This document shows positions 33,744-42,770 of a stretch of 64,000 nt of DNA, piece after piece. Below the pieces are notes generated by a model. It made no database searches and was not told where the DNA came from. It saw nothing but the letters and a program-made list of their open reading frames with translations. The DNA comes from Thiofilum sp. Lineage in GTDB: Bacteria > Pseudomonadota > Gammaproteobacteria > Thiotrichales > Thiotrichaceae. The translations under genes and the position numbers were made by a program. The stretch spans positions 2,294,001 to 2,358,000 of the forward strand of contig NZ_JADJTF010000001.1 in the NCBI RefSeq assembly GCF_016711335.1, in the 5' to 3' direction. How positions within the stretch are numbered: the first letter of the stretch is position 1; the number at the start of each line of letters is the position of its first letter.

Positions 33744-34535
33744 ATGAAAGTATTATCCTATGCTTTATTGGCACTTACGCTAGGTTTGAGTGCAGTGCAG
33801 GCGGCTGAGGTACAAGTCGCAGTTGCCTCTAATTTTACTAAGCCGATGGAAAAGATTGCTGAGGCGTTTAAAACCAAAACCGGACACGATGCTAAATTAT
33901 CCTTTGGTGCTTCGGGGGCATTTGTGACCCAAATTAAAAATGGTGCGCCGTTTGAAGTGTTTTTATCAGCGGATGATAAAAAAGCAGCGCCTCTAGTAGA
34001 GGAAAAGTTAGCGATTGCGGATACCGCCTTTATTTATGCCCAAGGTAAATTAGCGCTCTGGTCAGCACAGGATAAATTCGTCGATGATCAAGGTAAGGTT
34101 TTAGAAGGTGATACGTTTAAACATATCGCTATTGCTGATCCTAAACTAGCCCCCTATGGTACTGCGGCTATGCAGGTTCTGGATCAATTAAAGCTTACCG
34201 ATAAAGTGAAAGCTAAAATCGTTCAAGGTGAGAATATTGGTCAAACCATGCAATTTGTAAGTACAGGTAATGCCGAATTAGGGTTTGTCGCTTTGTCTCA
34301 AGTTATCGCTGAACCCTCACAAACAGGCTCAGTGTGGATAGTGCCAGACGACCTATATGCTCCGATTAATCAGCAAGCGGTATTACTCACCAAAGGCGAA
34401 AACAATGAAGCTGCTAAAGCCTTAATGGACTTTTTAAAGTCCAATGAAGCCGTTTCGATTATTGAAACCTTTGGCTATAAAGTACCTGCTACAGAAACAC
34501 CTAGCACTACAACGCCTGATGCTCCTAAGTCCTGA
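33744..34535 (+). CDS. modA: Molybdate ABC transporter substrate-binding protein ModA
   Basis: ModA captures molybdate or tungstate in the periplasm. The 263-residue precursor has a signal peptide ending LSAVQAA. The family motifs follow: VQVAVASNFTKPMEKIAEAF, FGASGAFVTQIKNGAPFEVF and LSADD. The binding-site region near IADPKLAPYGTAAMQVLDQL and NAELGFVALSQV is complete. AAAGGAATT lies just before ATG 33744. It overlaps modB by 17 bases. A short Thr/Pro-rich tail (TETPSTTTPDAPKS) is extra. Confidence 0.95.
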   Translation: MKVLSYALLALTLGLSAVQAAEVQVAVASNFTKPMEKIAEAFKTKTGHDAKLSFGASGAFVTQIKNGAPFEVFLSADDKKAAPLVEEKLAIADTAFIYAQGKLALWSAQDKFVDDQGKVLEGDTFKHIAIADPKLAPYGTAAMQVLDQLKLTDKVKAKIVQGENIGQTMQFVSTGNAELGFVALSQVIAEPSQTGSVWIVPDDLYAPINQQAVLLTKGENNEAAKALMDFLKSNEAVSIIETFGYKVPATETPSTTTPDAPKS

Positions 34536-35205
34536 GGATTGGTCGGCTATTGGGCTGACCTTACAGTTAGCCCTTGTCACCACTGTTATTTTATTAGTGA
34601 TGGGTACACCGATTGCATGGTGGTTAGCGACTACGCGCTCGCGTCTTAAAGTGCTAATCGGTTCAGTGGTGGCGTTGCCCTTGGTATTGCCGCCTACGGT
34701 ATTGGGCTTTTATTTATTAGTGTTTCTGAGTCCACAAAGTACCTTAGGGCAATGGATGCAAAGTATCGGGCTTAATACTTTGCCTTTTACCTTTGCGGGA
34801 ATGGTGGTGGCCTCAGTTATTTATTCCGCTCCTTTTGTGATTCAGCCCTTACAAAATGCGTTTGAAACGGTGAATCGTCATTATTTAGAGGTAGCCGCTA
34901 CGTTGGGCGCGTCTAAGCAGCGCACTTTTTGGCAGATTGTGTTGCCTTTGTCGCGGCATGGGATTTTAACCGCCTGTGTGTTGGGGTTTGCGCATACGGT
35001 GGGTGAGTTTGGGGTGGTACTCATGATCGGGGGTAATATTCCCGACCGTACTCGTGTGGTATCGATGCAAATTTATAATCATGTTGAGGCGCTCGAATAT
35101 GAGCAAGCGCATACCTTAGCGTTAGGTATGGTGATATTCGCCTTTGTGGTGCTAGTGATGATGTATTGGCTCAATCAATATACTGCGCCACGTAAGAAGT
35201 ATTGA
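34519..35205 (+). CDS. modB: Molybdate ABC transporter permease ModB
   Basis: ModB forms the membrane channel of the molybdate importer. From ATG 34519 it has 228 residues, the usual length, and about five helices. The cytoplasmic EAA loop that contacts the ATPase is VAATLGASKQRTFWQIVLPL. The frame is open further upstream to 34444, but that part lies inside modA and lacks a helix, so I use the later start. No ModC ATPase gene follows; the next gene is rep on the opposite strand. Confidence 0.93.
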   Translation: MLLSPEDWSAIGLTLQLALVTTVILLVMGTPIAWWLATTRSRLKVLIGSVVALPLVLPPTVLGFYLLVFLSPQSTLGQWMQSIGLNTLPFTFAGMVVASVIYSAPFVIQPLQNAFETVNRHYLEVAATLGASKQRTFWQIVLPLSRHGILTACVLGFAHTVGEFGVVLMIGGNIPDRTRVVSMQIYNHVEALEYEQAHTLALGMVIFAFVVLVMMYWLNQYTAPRKKY

Positions 35206-35233
35206 GAACTTTGCTTGATCGCCAAGCCTTTGC

Positions 35234-37231
35234 TCAGTCCCCTAATAAAGCGCTTAAGCTTGCTACATAAGCACTCGCTGTAGCTTGTCTTTGTTCGGGG
35301 GTAATGACTTTCTTATCTTGCCATTCAATATGTTCAGTCGGTAATTCATCTAAAAATCGGCTGGGATCACAGGTTTCTGTTTCACCGTATTTAGTGCGCG
35401 TTTTGGCATAGCTAATGGTTAAATGCTGCTGGGCGCGGGTGATGCCTACATAGGCTAAACGCCGCTCCTCTTGAATACCTTGCGCATCTTGGCTATTCAA
35501 ATGCGGTAGCGTGTCATCTTCCATACCCACTAAAAACACTTGAGGAAATTCTAGCCCTTTTGCAGCGTGCAATGTCATTAAAGTCACTGCATCTTGCTCG
35601 GCTTCCTCACTATTGCGCTCTAATAAATCCACTAAGCTCATATGAGCGACCATTTCGCTAATCGACTCTTTACCCTCACCATCGGCATAGAGTTTGTCCA
35701 TCCATTGCACGACTTCATGCACATTTTCCATACGCTTTTCAGCAATTTTGGGTGAATTGCTGCTTTCATGTAACCAATCCTCATAACGCAACTCGCCCAT
35801 TAAACGCTTCACCATTTCAGGAGGGGGCGTATTATCCGCATCACGACGTAATTGATTTACCCAGCCAGTAAAATTATCTAAGCGTTCTGAGGTTTTATTT
35901 CCCACCCGATCCGCAAAACCCATTTCTTGAGCAGCGGTAAATAAACTTACATGGCGTTGATGCGCATACTCACCTAACTTTTCTAAAGTGCTCGTACCTA
36001 TTTCGCGGCGCGGGGTATTAATTACGCGCAAAAAGGCTGTGTCATCATCGGGATTACTCAGTAGGCGCAAATAGGCTAGGGTATCTTTTACTTCAGTACG
36101 CTCAAAAAATGAAGTACCACCCGTTAATTTATATGGGATTTGATTTTCTCGTAAATACTTTTCAAATAGCCTACTTTGATGATTGCTTCGATATAAAATA
36201 GCAAAGTGTTTAAACGGTATTCGATCTCTAAAACGACGCTTTAGCATTTCGCCTATGATCATTTGTGCTTCATGATCAGCAGTACGACAAGGCATAATTA
36301 AAATCGGCTCACCTTCACCCAAAGTACTCCAAAGCTGTTTTTCAAATAGGTGTGGATTATTGCTAATGAGTTTATTGGCACTTTCTAAAATACGCTTAGT
36401 GGAGCGATAGTTTTGTTCTAGTTTAATTACTTGTAGTGTTGGATAGTCGCGTTGTAATTGAATAATATTTTCTGGACGTGCTCCGCGCCATGCATAAATC
36501 GATTGATCATCATCCCCCACTGCCGTAAATGCACCGCGAATACCCGCTAATTGTTTAACTAATTGATATTGGCAGGCATTAGTATCTTGATATTCATCCA
36601 CTAATAAATAGCGCAGTCTATTTTGCCATTTTTGTAGTACTTCAGGATGTTTCTGAAATAAGCGCACTGGTAAAACGATTAAATCATCGAAATCAACGGC
36701 ATTATAGGCTTTAATTTGGCGCTGATAGTGCTCATAAAGTTTAGCGGCTAATAATTCATCTTCATTAATGGCTTGCTGTAAAGCTTGTTCTGGATTAATA
36801 AAATTATTTTTCCAGCGTGAGATAGCATGACGAATACGCTCTACATCACCCGCTTCAAATTTTTCGGCTAATTCGACTAATACGGATTGGCTATCCTGTG
36901 CATCTAAAATACTAAAACCATTTTTATAGCCTAGACGTTTTACTTCTGATTTAAAAATCGAAAGTCCTAAGGTATGAAAGGTGGAAATGGTTAAGCCTTT
37001 ACCTTCACCTGCGCGTAGTAATTTACCAGCGCGTTCTTGCATTTCGCGTGCAGCTTTATTAGTAAAGGTAATCGCGGCAATACTTTTAGGATCGTAATTA
37101 GCTTGGCGAATGAGCCATGCAATTTTTTCGGTAATAACCCGCGTTTTGCCACTACCAGCTCCGGCTAGTACCAGTAAAGGTGAGCCTAAATGCGTTACCG
37201 CTTCGCGTTGTTGAGGATTTAAGCCAGTCAT
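35234..37231 (-). CDS. rep: ATP-dependent DNA helicase Rep
   Basis: Rep is a superfamily 1A 3'-5' helicase that clears proteins ahead of the replication fork. The protein has 665 residues from ATG 37231 (MTGLNPQQREAVTHLGSPLL), with AGGTAAC upstream. Motifs: Walker A LAGAGSGKTRVITEK, Walker B LLVDEYQDTN, motif III GDDDQSIYAWRGA, motif IV EQNYRSTKRI, motif V VTLMTLHAAKGLEFPQVF and motif VI RRLAYVGITRAQQHL. A longer frame to 37288 adds a non-homologous peptide, so I reject it. UvrD is the alternative, but the opening and length favour Rep. Confidence 0.95.
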   Translation of the reverse strand: MTGLNPQQREAVTHLGSPLLVLAGAGSGKTRVITEKIAWLIRQANYDPKSIAAITFTNKAAREMQERAGKLLRAGEGKGLTISTFHTLGLSIFKSEVKRLGYKNGFSILDAQDSQSVLVELAEKFEAGDVERIRHAISRWKNNFINPEQALQQAINEDELLAAKLYEHYQRQIKAYNAVDFDDLIVLPVRLFQKHPEVLQKWQNRLRYLLVDEYQDTNACQYQLVKQLAGIRGAFTAVGDDDQSIYAWRGARPENIIQLQRDYPTLQVIKLEQNYRSTKRILESANKLISNNPHLFEKQLWSTLGEGEPILIMPCRTADHEAQMIIGEMLKRRFRDRIPFKHFAILYRSNHQSRLFEKYLRENQIPYKLTGGTSFFERTEVKDTLAYLRLLSNPDDDTAFLRVINTPRREIGTSTLEKLGEYAHQRHVSLFTAAQEMGFADRVGNKTSERLDNFTGWVNQLRRDADNTPPPEMVKRLMGELRYEDWLHESSNSPKIAEKRMENVHEVVQWMDKLYADGEGKESISEMVAHMSLVDLLERNSEEAEQDAVTLMTLHAAKGLEFPQVFLVGMEDDTLPHLNSQDAQGIQEERRLAYVGITRAQQHLTISYAKTRTKYGETETCDPSRFLDELPTEHIEWQDKKVITPEQRQATASAYVASLSALLGD

Positions 37232-37247
37232 GTAATTGTTACCTATT

Positions 37248-38168
37248 TTACCGATGTGTCCACAAACCCAATAGCCAGTTTTTACCACTTACTAATAAAA
37301 TACCCAACAGCACTAAGGCAGCACCCATAATAAAATTAATTTCCAGCGGTTCATGCAAAATCAATACACCCGCTAAGACGCCAAACAGCGGAGTCATAAA
37401 AGAAAATACTCCCAATTGTGCGGCAACATATTTTTTAAGTAAGGCGAACCAAGTTAAATAGCTAAAAAAGGACACAATTACTACTTGAAAAGCTAAGCTA
37501 CTGAGCGCTACCGGAGTAGGGTTGAAGTGCCATTGTCCCAATAGCCCCGCAGTGGCTAAGATCATGATAGCGCTGATAGTGAGCTGATATTGTAGCGTCT
37601 GTGTGGCGGGTGCTTGGGCGAGTGTCGAGCAGCGCACGGTGACGGTGGTCGCCGCCCAACTCAGTCCAGCCCCTAAAGCGAGTATATCCCCCCAGAGTTG
37701 TTGAGGTAGTTGAGTCACAGTGGGCGTGTTTTTACCCAAAAATGCTAGAGCTAGACCAATAAAAGCCAAACCAATGCCGGCCCATTGCAATAAATGTAAA
37801 CGCTCGCTCGGCAGAGTCCAATGCAAAGCAAAGGCGACGAAAATAGGGGCGGTGTATAAGAAAACGACGGTATGGGAGGCGGTGGTATAGCGTAATGCTT
37901 CACCCACTAAAACAAATTCTAACCCAAAAAATAACCCTGCTAATACGCCGCCTCGCCAAGTGTCAGCGGTAATAAAACGTTCGCGCCTAACATACATCAC
38001 TAAACCCACTAATACCGCAGCTAACAAGGAGCGCAAGCCAATTTGAAAAGTAGGAGTGAGATCGGGTGCAGCGAGTTTGAGACTAATTTGTTGCCCGCCC
38101 CAAATCATACAAAGGAGTAGCATGGTTGCCATAGCTTGAGCGTCTAGTGAGCGGCGTGTATTCATCAT
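37248..38168 (-). CDS. EamA/DMT-superfamily transporter
   Basis: This inner-membrane protein of about 306 residues has ten helices in two EamA repeats. The first starts TMLLLCMIWGGQQISLKLAA. The second is around DILALGAGLSWAATTVTVRC, ending GAALVLLGILLV. Members export amino acids or small metabolites; the substrate here is unknown. The frame is open to GTG 38186, but ATG 38168 or 38165 is the better start by sequence; no ribosome site is clear. It ends 16 bases before rep begins on the same strand. Confidence 0.88.
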   Translation of the reverse strand: MMNTRRSLDAQAMATMLLLCMIWGGQQISLKLAAPDLTPTFQIGLRSLLAAVLVGLVMYVRRERFITADTWRGGVLAGLFFGLEFVLVGEALRYTTASHTVVFLYTAPIFVAFALHWTLPSERLHLLQWAGIGLAFIGLALAFLGKNTPTVTQLPQQLWGDILALGAGLSWAATTVTVRCSTLAQAPATQTLQYQLTISAIMILATAGLLGQWHFNPTPVALSSLAFQVVIVSFFSYLTWFALLKKYVAAQLGVFSFMTPLFGVLAGVLILHEPLEINFIMGAALVLLGILLVSGKNWLLGLWTHR

Positions 38169-38372
38169 GGTTAAAGTTAATAGCACAGTGAGTAGGCGGC
38201 GGATTGTAAACTAGGCGGTAGATTTTTGCTGCTGCCATTGTGATTTATAAGGCTTAGGCACTAACTCAGCCTCGATTCAGCATTGGTTAGGCAGTAGCTC
38301 AATATGGTATTACTATTCAGCTCGTTGTAAGCAGCTTATTGGTTGCATAAATAAAATAATTAGAGGCTTGGC

Positions 38373-39626
38373 ATGAAAACTATTGCGTCATTGACATCAT
38401 TTAAACGGATTACTACGTTAGCACTGTGTTCGAGCATGGGGTGGGGATTGATCTCCGTAGTAGAGGCTAATGAGCGCTTGCAGGAAATTGCACCCCCTTG
38501 GATGCAGCCCCAAACCGTCGCCCCCCAAATGGTCAGCACTCCAGCACCTGCTACCGCGGCGATTAATAATGTGCTGAAAGCGGCACAACAAGGACATCCA
38601 CGCGCTCAATATGATCTGGCTTTGATGTATCAGACAGGGCAAGGGGTGAAAAGCGACTTAAAGCAATCTACTTACTGGCTTAATCAAGCGGCTCAAGGGG
38701 GTGAGCCTGAGGCTCAATATTTATTAAGCCAATATTATCACCAAGGTACACTGGGTCGTGCGGATATAAAACGTGCTTTGCATTGGGCAACAGAAGCGGC
38801 TAAACGGGGGCATGTGGAAGCACAATATTGGCTGGGTGTGACTTATGTCAATGGGGATGGGGTAAGAGCGGATGTAGATCAAGGGCGCTATTGGCTCAAA
38901 CAGGCAGCACAACGGGGCTTCAAAGAGGCTCAAGTCGCTTTGCAATCAGTTGTAGCACCAGAAGCTCAAGCAGTAGTTTATAAGCGCCCACCTTCTTCAG
39001 CCTCGCCTGTAGAGTTAGCTTTAAATAGCCCTAATATTGAACCCACTACTCCACCTGATTATCCACCCGCTGCGGCTCCTATGCCTGTACAGTTACCAGA
39101 ACCTGATATGGAGGCTATGTTGGCTGCACCTAATACACCCATTCCATCAGCGATTCAGCGTCAAGTACAAGATCAAGCTGAGGCTAGTGGCGGGGCGCGG
39201 ATTAATCTGAATGGTATGAACCCCAATGATATTTTAGAGCTAGCCAATTCAGGGGATCGTTATGCACAGTTTTTGATTGGCGCTTTATACGAGGAAGGTT
39301 CAGGCGGCTTTAGTCAAAGCTATCGTGAGGCGGCGCGTTGGTATCGCAGGGCAGCACGGCAAAACTACCCAAAGGCACAATATAATTTAGCACTGATGTA
39401 TGAGGATGGACGTGGTGTAGAGCAGGATTATAAACAAGCAGGGCAATGGTATGCTCAAGCCGCTAAAGGTGGCTTTACTAAGGCCAAGAATAATTTAGGT
39501 ATTTTATATGTGACGGGGCGAGGGGTGCGCAAAGATCGCAAAACAGCCGAGTATTTATTCAAACAAGCCGCCCAAGAGGGAGATACCGATGCGGCTTATA
39601 ACTTATCACGCTTGGTGAAGGGGTAG
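38373..39626 (+). CDS. Exported Sel1-repeat (TPR-like) protein
   Basis: This 417-residue protein has an N-terminal signal or anchor segment (ITTLALCSSMGWGLISVVEA). Two blocks of Sel1 repeats follow. Residues ~70-195 hold three units (PRAQYDLALMYQTGQGVKSD, AQYLLSQYYHQGTLGRADIK, AQYWLGVTYVNGDGVRADVD) and ~290-417 hold three or four more (AQFLIGALYEEGSGGFSQSY, AQYNLALMYEDGRGVEQDYK, AKNNLGILYVTGRGVRKDRK). A Pro-rich linker separates them. Sel1 proteins act as protein-protein adaptors in the envelope. The partner is unknown. It is monocistronic, with a terminator after it. Confidence 0.9.
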   Translation: MKTIASLTSFKRITTLALCSSMGWGLISVVEANERLQEIAPPWMQPQTVAPQMVSTPAPATAAINNVLKAAQQGHPRAQYDLALMYQTGQGVKSDLKQSTYWLNQAAQGGEPEAQYLLSQYYHQGTLGRADIKRALHWATEAAKRGHVEAQYWLGVTYVNGDGVRADVDQGRYWLKQAAQRGFKEAQVALQSVVAPEAQAVVYKRPPSSASPVELALNSPNIEPTTPPDYPPAAAPMPVQLPEPDMEAMLAAPNTPIPSAIQRQVQDQAEASGGARINLNGMNPNDILELANSGDRYAQFLIGALYEEGSGGFSQSYREAARWYRRAARQNYPKAQYNLALMYEDGRGVEQDYKQAGQWYAQAAKGGFTKAKNNLGILYVTGRGVRKDRKTAEYLFKQAAQEGDTDAAYNLSRLVKG

Positions 39627-39660
39627 TGGTTCCTTCTTAAAATCACGAGGTTACTTGGTA

Positions 39661-39708
39661 GTTAAACCCTAATATGTTTGAACTAAGTGTAAGTGGTTAG
39701 GGTTTAAC
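39661..39708. terminator. Bidirectional terminator between the Sel1 gene and the SEFIR gene end
   Basis: GTTAAACCCTAA and TTAGGGTTTAAC form a perfect 12-bp stem with a 24-base loop. On the plus strand TGTTTTG follows. The hairpin sits between two convergent genes and includes the stop codon of the minus-strand gene, so it can serve both. Confidence 0.7.
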
Positions 39709-40710
39709 TGTTTTGTAATAGTTGGGCTAAATCAGAGCGTTTAATTTGGTTTAATGCAGTCGATAATTCACTTAGTTGCTGACGACATTCTAACCATTCC
39801 CATACGCCCTGAGGTTCTAACCCGTGTTTGAATCGGCGGCGATCAGCAACGGGAATTTCAAAAAGATCGGCTAATTTTATCCAGTCATCTTGCAAGCGTT
39901 CACATAGCTGTATTTTGGCTAAACCACTGTAGTTGAGTGTTTGTTGTACAGGGGAGTTTACCCCGATTTGAACCTCAATAACGGTTCGAGTCTGAGCAGC
40001 AATGACTTCATCTTCTTGAAAAGCACTGACCAATAAAGTTTTCTTACCGCACTCAGAACAAGTGACTTGAAAATACTTGGGTTCTGTGTTCTCACCACGT
40101 TTCAAAAGAAATACATAAAAAGGTGGAGTAATTTTACAGTTATCACCCGATGCTTCTACTCGGTAGCGAATGATAGTTTCACTTTCGGGACGGTAAACGT
40201 GTCCCAGTGCAGATTGAGCTTTGGGTAAGTCTGCTAATAGAGTGACAGGTGAATTTGGCTGTTTAATTGAAACAGCTAGGTCAAATGCCTTATTAATAAA
40301 AACTTGTTCTGGACTAGAAACATCTAAACGTATTTTTTCTTCGGGAAAGTGATAGTTATTTTTTATAAATTTATTTGCTTTCTGTGATCCTTTGAACTTA
40401 TTAAATAGCCAAGAGATAGGGCTGATTGAGACTTGCATAATAGCAGAAATAATACTATGGGAAGGTGTGGTGGGATTTTGAATAGTAATAGCATCAAATT
40501 TTGTACCTTGATTTATAGAGATTTCCTCAGAGGAAGCAGCATTAGAACTAATGAGCTCCGTAGATTCCTTAATAAGATCAGCAGATTCCTTTAATGGGGG
40601 GTTTTCACTTCGAGCTTGAATGAGTGTTTTCTCAGTCTCAGCAATGATCGCCTCCAAACGCATTTTTTCCTCAACGCGAGTTTCTAAATCATAGCTTTTA
40701 TCTCTGTACA
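39704..40710 (-). pseudogene. C-terminal part of an IS-split SEFIR-domain gene
   Basis: This 335-residue frame is the distal part of the gene whose start lies at 41963-42602. It begins with helices (RVEEKMRLEAIIAETEKTLI) and a disordered stretch. A beta-sandwich-like region follows with a C-x-x-C (QVTCSECGKKTLL). The C-terminal helical bundle (DWIKLADLFEIPVADRRRFK, then EPQGVWEWL and LTQIKRSDLAQLL-like end) resembles effector-associated death-like domains that link bacterial conflict proteins. Removing the IS and one TGTACA joins it in frame to the SEFIR half. A shortened protein could start inside, but I treat it as inactivated. Confidence 0.8.
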
Positions 40711-41962
40711 CGACAAAACCACTAACTTATTGATTTAGCATGTTTGTCATGGAGATGGTGAAAGTCCACCGCTCCTATGTTTTACTCTCTAGTTACCACA
40801 CAGGAGAGCAAAATGGATCTGAGCGATGGACTACGTGACAGTTTAAAAGCCCACTTGAGTTGGGGCAAGCCCCGTTTGGATTGTTTTGTGGGAATGCTGC
40901 ATACTTTGCTGAGTGCGCGACAAATGAATTTGGCGTTGTTGGCGGTACACATAGATTCTGACACCGACATTGGTTCCCGCTATCGACGGATGCAACGCTT
41001 TTTTAGCCAAGTGTTCTTTAATTACAATGACATTGCCCATTTTCTTATGGGAATGTTCGCCTTTAGTGGTCAACAATACTACCTCACACTCGACAGAACC
41101 AACTGGAAATGGGGCAAATCCAACCTCAATCTCCTGACTTTGGCGGTTGTTTACCAAGGTGCGGCTATCCCCGTTTACTGGATGGTGTTGAACAAACGCG
41201 GTAATTCTAACCAACGTGAACGTATTGCCCTGCTGCAACGATTTATCAGCCAATTCGGGCGCAACAACATCTTGGGTGTGTTGGCTGACCGTGAGTTTAT
41301 TGGTGGTCAATGGTGGAAGTGGTTGTCTTCCAAAGAGATTCCCTACTTGATTCGTATCAAGGGTAATCAGTTGATGACCGACAAACACAAAAAAGAGGCG
41401 CATGTCCGCTCGCTGTTTGCCAACCTCAAGCCGGGTAAACGGCGCGTTCTCCGTCACCGTCGCGACGTTAGCGGGGAATGGGTTTGGCTCAGTGGCTCAA
41501 AGCTGCCCAGTGGTGAGTTGTTGATTATCGCCAGCAACCACTACACGGCTGATCCCATTGGCACTTATCGGCTACGTTGGGAAATTGAAAACCTGTTCCA
41601 ATGCTTGAAAGGGCGTGGTTTTCACATGGAAGCCACTCACTTCACCAAACCCCTCGCATCAAAAAGATGATGGCGTTGCTTGCCATTGGCTTCTGTTGGG
41701 CGCACAAAGTCGGCGAATGGAAGGAAAAAGCCGTCAAGCCTTTGAAGACGAAAAAACATGGACGCAAAGAGCAAAGTGTCTTCCGTTACGGCTTGGACTA
41801 CTTGACCGATTTATTGAATGGAAGGGTACGGGAAAAAGTGGATAGGCTTAGGCTGCTGCTTCTGTTCCTTTGTCCACCACAATTCATGGCGATCGAGGAT
41901 GGACGGATGAAACTCAGGCGATTTTCTTTTGAAAAAGATTCAATGAGTTAAGCGAATTGTCG
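40711..41962 (+). mobile_element. IS4-family insertion sequence (1252 bp)
   Basis: The ends read CGACAAAACCACTAACTTATTG (left, first bases CGACAA, then CxACT) and, inverted, CGACAATTCGCTTAACTCATTG at the right. These are imperfect terminal repeats of about 22 bp. The flanks carry TGTACA on both sides (40705-40710 and 41963-41968). The core GTAC could be the true duplication, because the target CTCTGTACAGAG is a palindrome. Removing 1258 bases restores a 546-residue SEFIR gene frame. The single transposase gene is frameshifted, so the copy may be immobile on its own. Confidence 0.88.
40813..41951 (+). pseudogene. IS4-family transposase with a frameshift
   Basis: The DDE transposase starts at ATG 40813 (MDLSDGLRDSLKAHL) behind GGAGA. 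Catalytic motifs are visible: LTLDRTNWKWG (first Asp), LGVLADREFIGGQWW (second Asp), and RLRWEIENLFQCLKGRGFHM (YREK-like Glu region). Near 41651-41655 (AAACCCCTCGC) one base is missing, so this frame ends at 41670. The continuation (RIKKMMALLAIGFCWAHKVG to the end at 41951) lies in another frame. It may be a real mutation, a programmed shift or a base-call error; nothing strongly marks a slip site. Confidence 0.8.
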
Positions 41963-42602
41963 TGTACAGAGAGCTTTTATATAGAGCACGTAGTTTTTCT
42001 TCGAGCCGTGCTCGGCGCTCAGCATTGATGCTAGTCAGTGCACTAGAGCTATTAGGTGCTGGCGGTGGTGAAGTGTTGTTTTGATTAAGAGTGCTGCTAG
42101 AAGTATTGCCTAAAGGTGGGAGTACTTTTTTCGAGCCTAATGGTGGTGGTATATAAGCAGGTTGTTTAGTCAAATAGCGGTATAAATTATCGTAATCATC
42201 GGGTAGGCGGTAACAGTTATAGGCTTTCAAAGGCAACGGAACATGATCTAGGTTGCCCTCATGTGGAATCACCGGAATAAATTTATCGTTACTCTGAAAC
42301 GCATCATATAAAGTTTGTGAAATCACCACACCTTCAAAACTTACACCTCGACCCTTTTCTAAGTCCTGCCCACGATAGCGCTGCAAATAAATCGGGGTAC
42401 ACATCAGCAAAACAAAATCAGCCGTTTCAATCTGCTGCTCCATCCATTTAATCCAACCTTCACGGGGTGAGCCATTAAGGTATTGATCAATTAAAGCCTC
42501 AATGCCATCCGTGCGTAACTGATCCGCAATAGAGCGCACAAAATCACGGTGAGCTGGTGAGTCATGGCTGTAACTAATGAATACTTTGGGGCTAACAGTC
42601 AT
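41963..42602 (-). pseudogene. N-terminal SEFIR domain of an IS-split defence-like gene
   Basis: The SEFIR/TIR-like domain covers residues 1-150: KVFISYSHDSPAHRDFVRSI, IADQLRTDGIEALIDQY, then GWIKWMEQQIETADFVLLMC and TPIYLQRYRGQ. A Pro/Ser linker and a coiled segment (ERRARLEEKLRALYK) follow before the IS boundary. Bacterial SEFIR proteins are known anti-phage effectors thought to deplete NAD+. The present frame runs 7 codons into the IS and stops at 41940. The gene is therefore cut after about 213 residues and lacks its C-terminal domains. It is divergent from the Rpn-type gene at 42771. Confidence 0.85.
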
Positions 42603-42770
42603 AAACAGTACCTAGTTAGGGGATGCTAGCTAATTATACATAACTTTAAACCAATAGTGCCTTATATAATCCCTAAAAGAGTCAATAGAGTAGGTTTAGG
42701 TAACTGTTAGAATGGCATTGTATAATCTAAGACAAACACTATTTTGACGAGTTGCTTAGGAGCCTATCCC

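Noticed and set aside
34444..34518. Longer start of modB
   Set aside because: The added residues come from an alternative frame of modA and have no homology; the normal ModB length begins at 34519.
37232..37288. Longer start of rep
   Set aside because: The added 19 residues are not Rep-like, and the extended start would overlap the upstream transporter gene; ATG 37231 has a ribosome site and the conserved opening.
40843..41457. 204-codon minus-strand ORF inside the IS4-family element
   Set aside because: Antisense to the transposase; typical shadow ORF.
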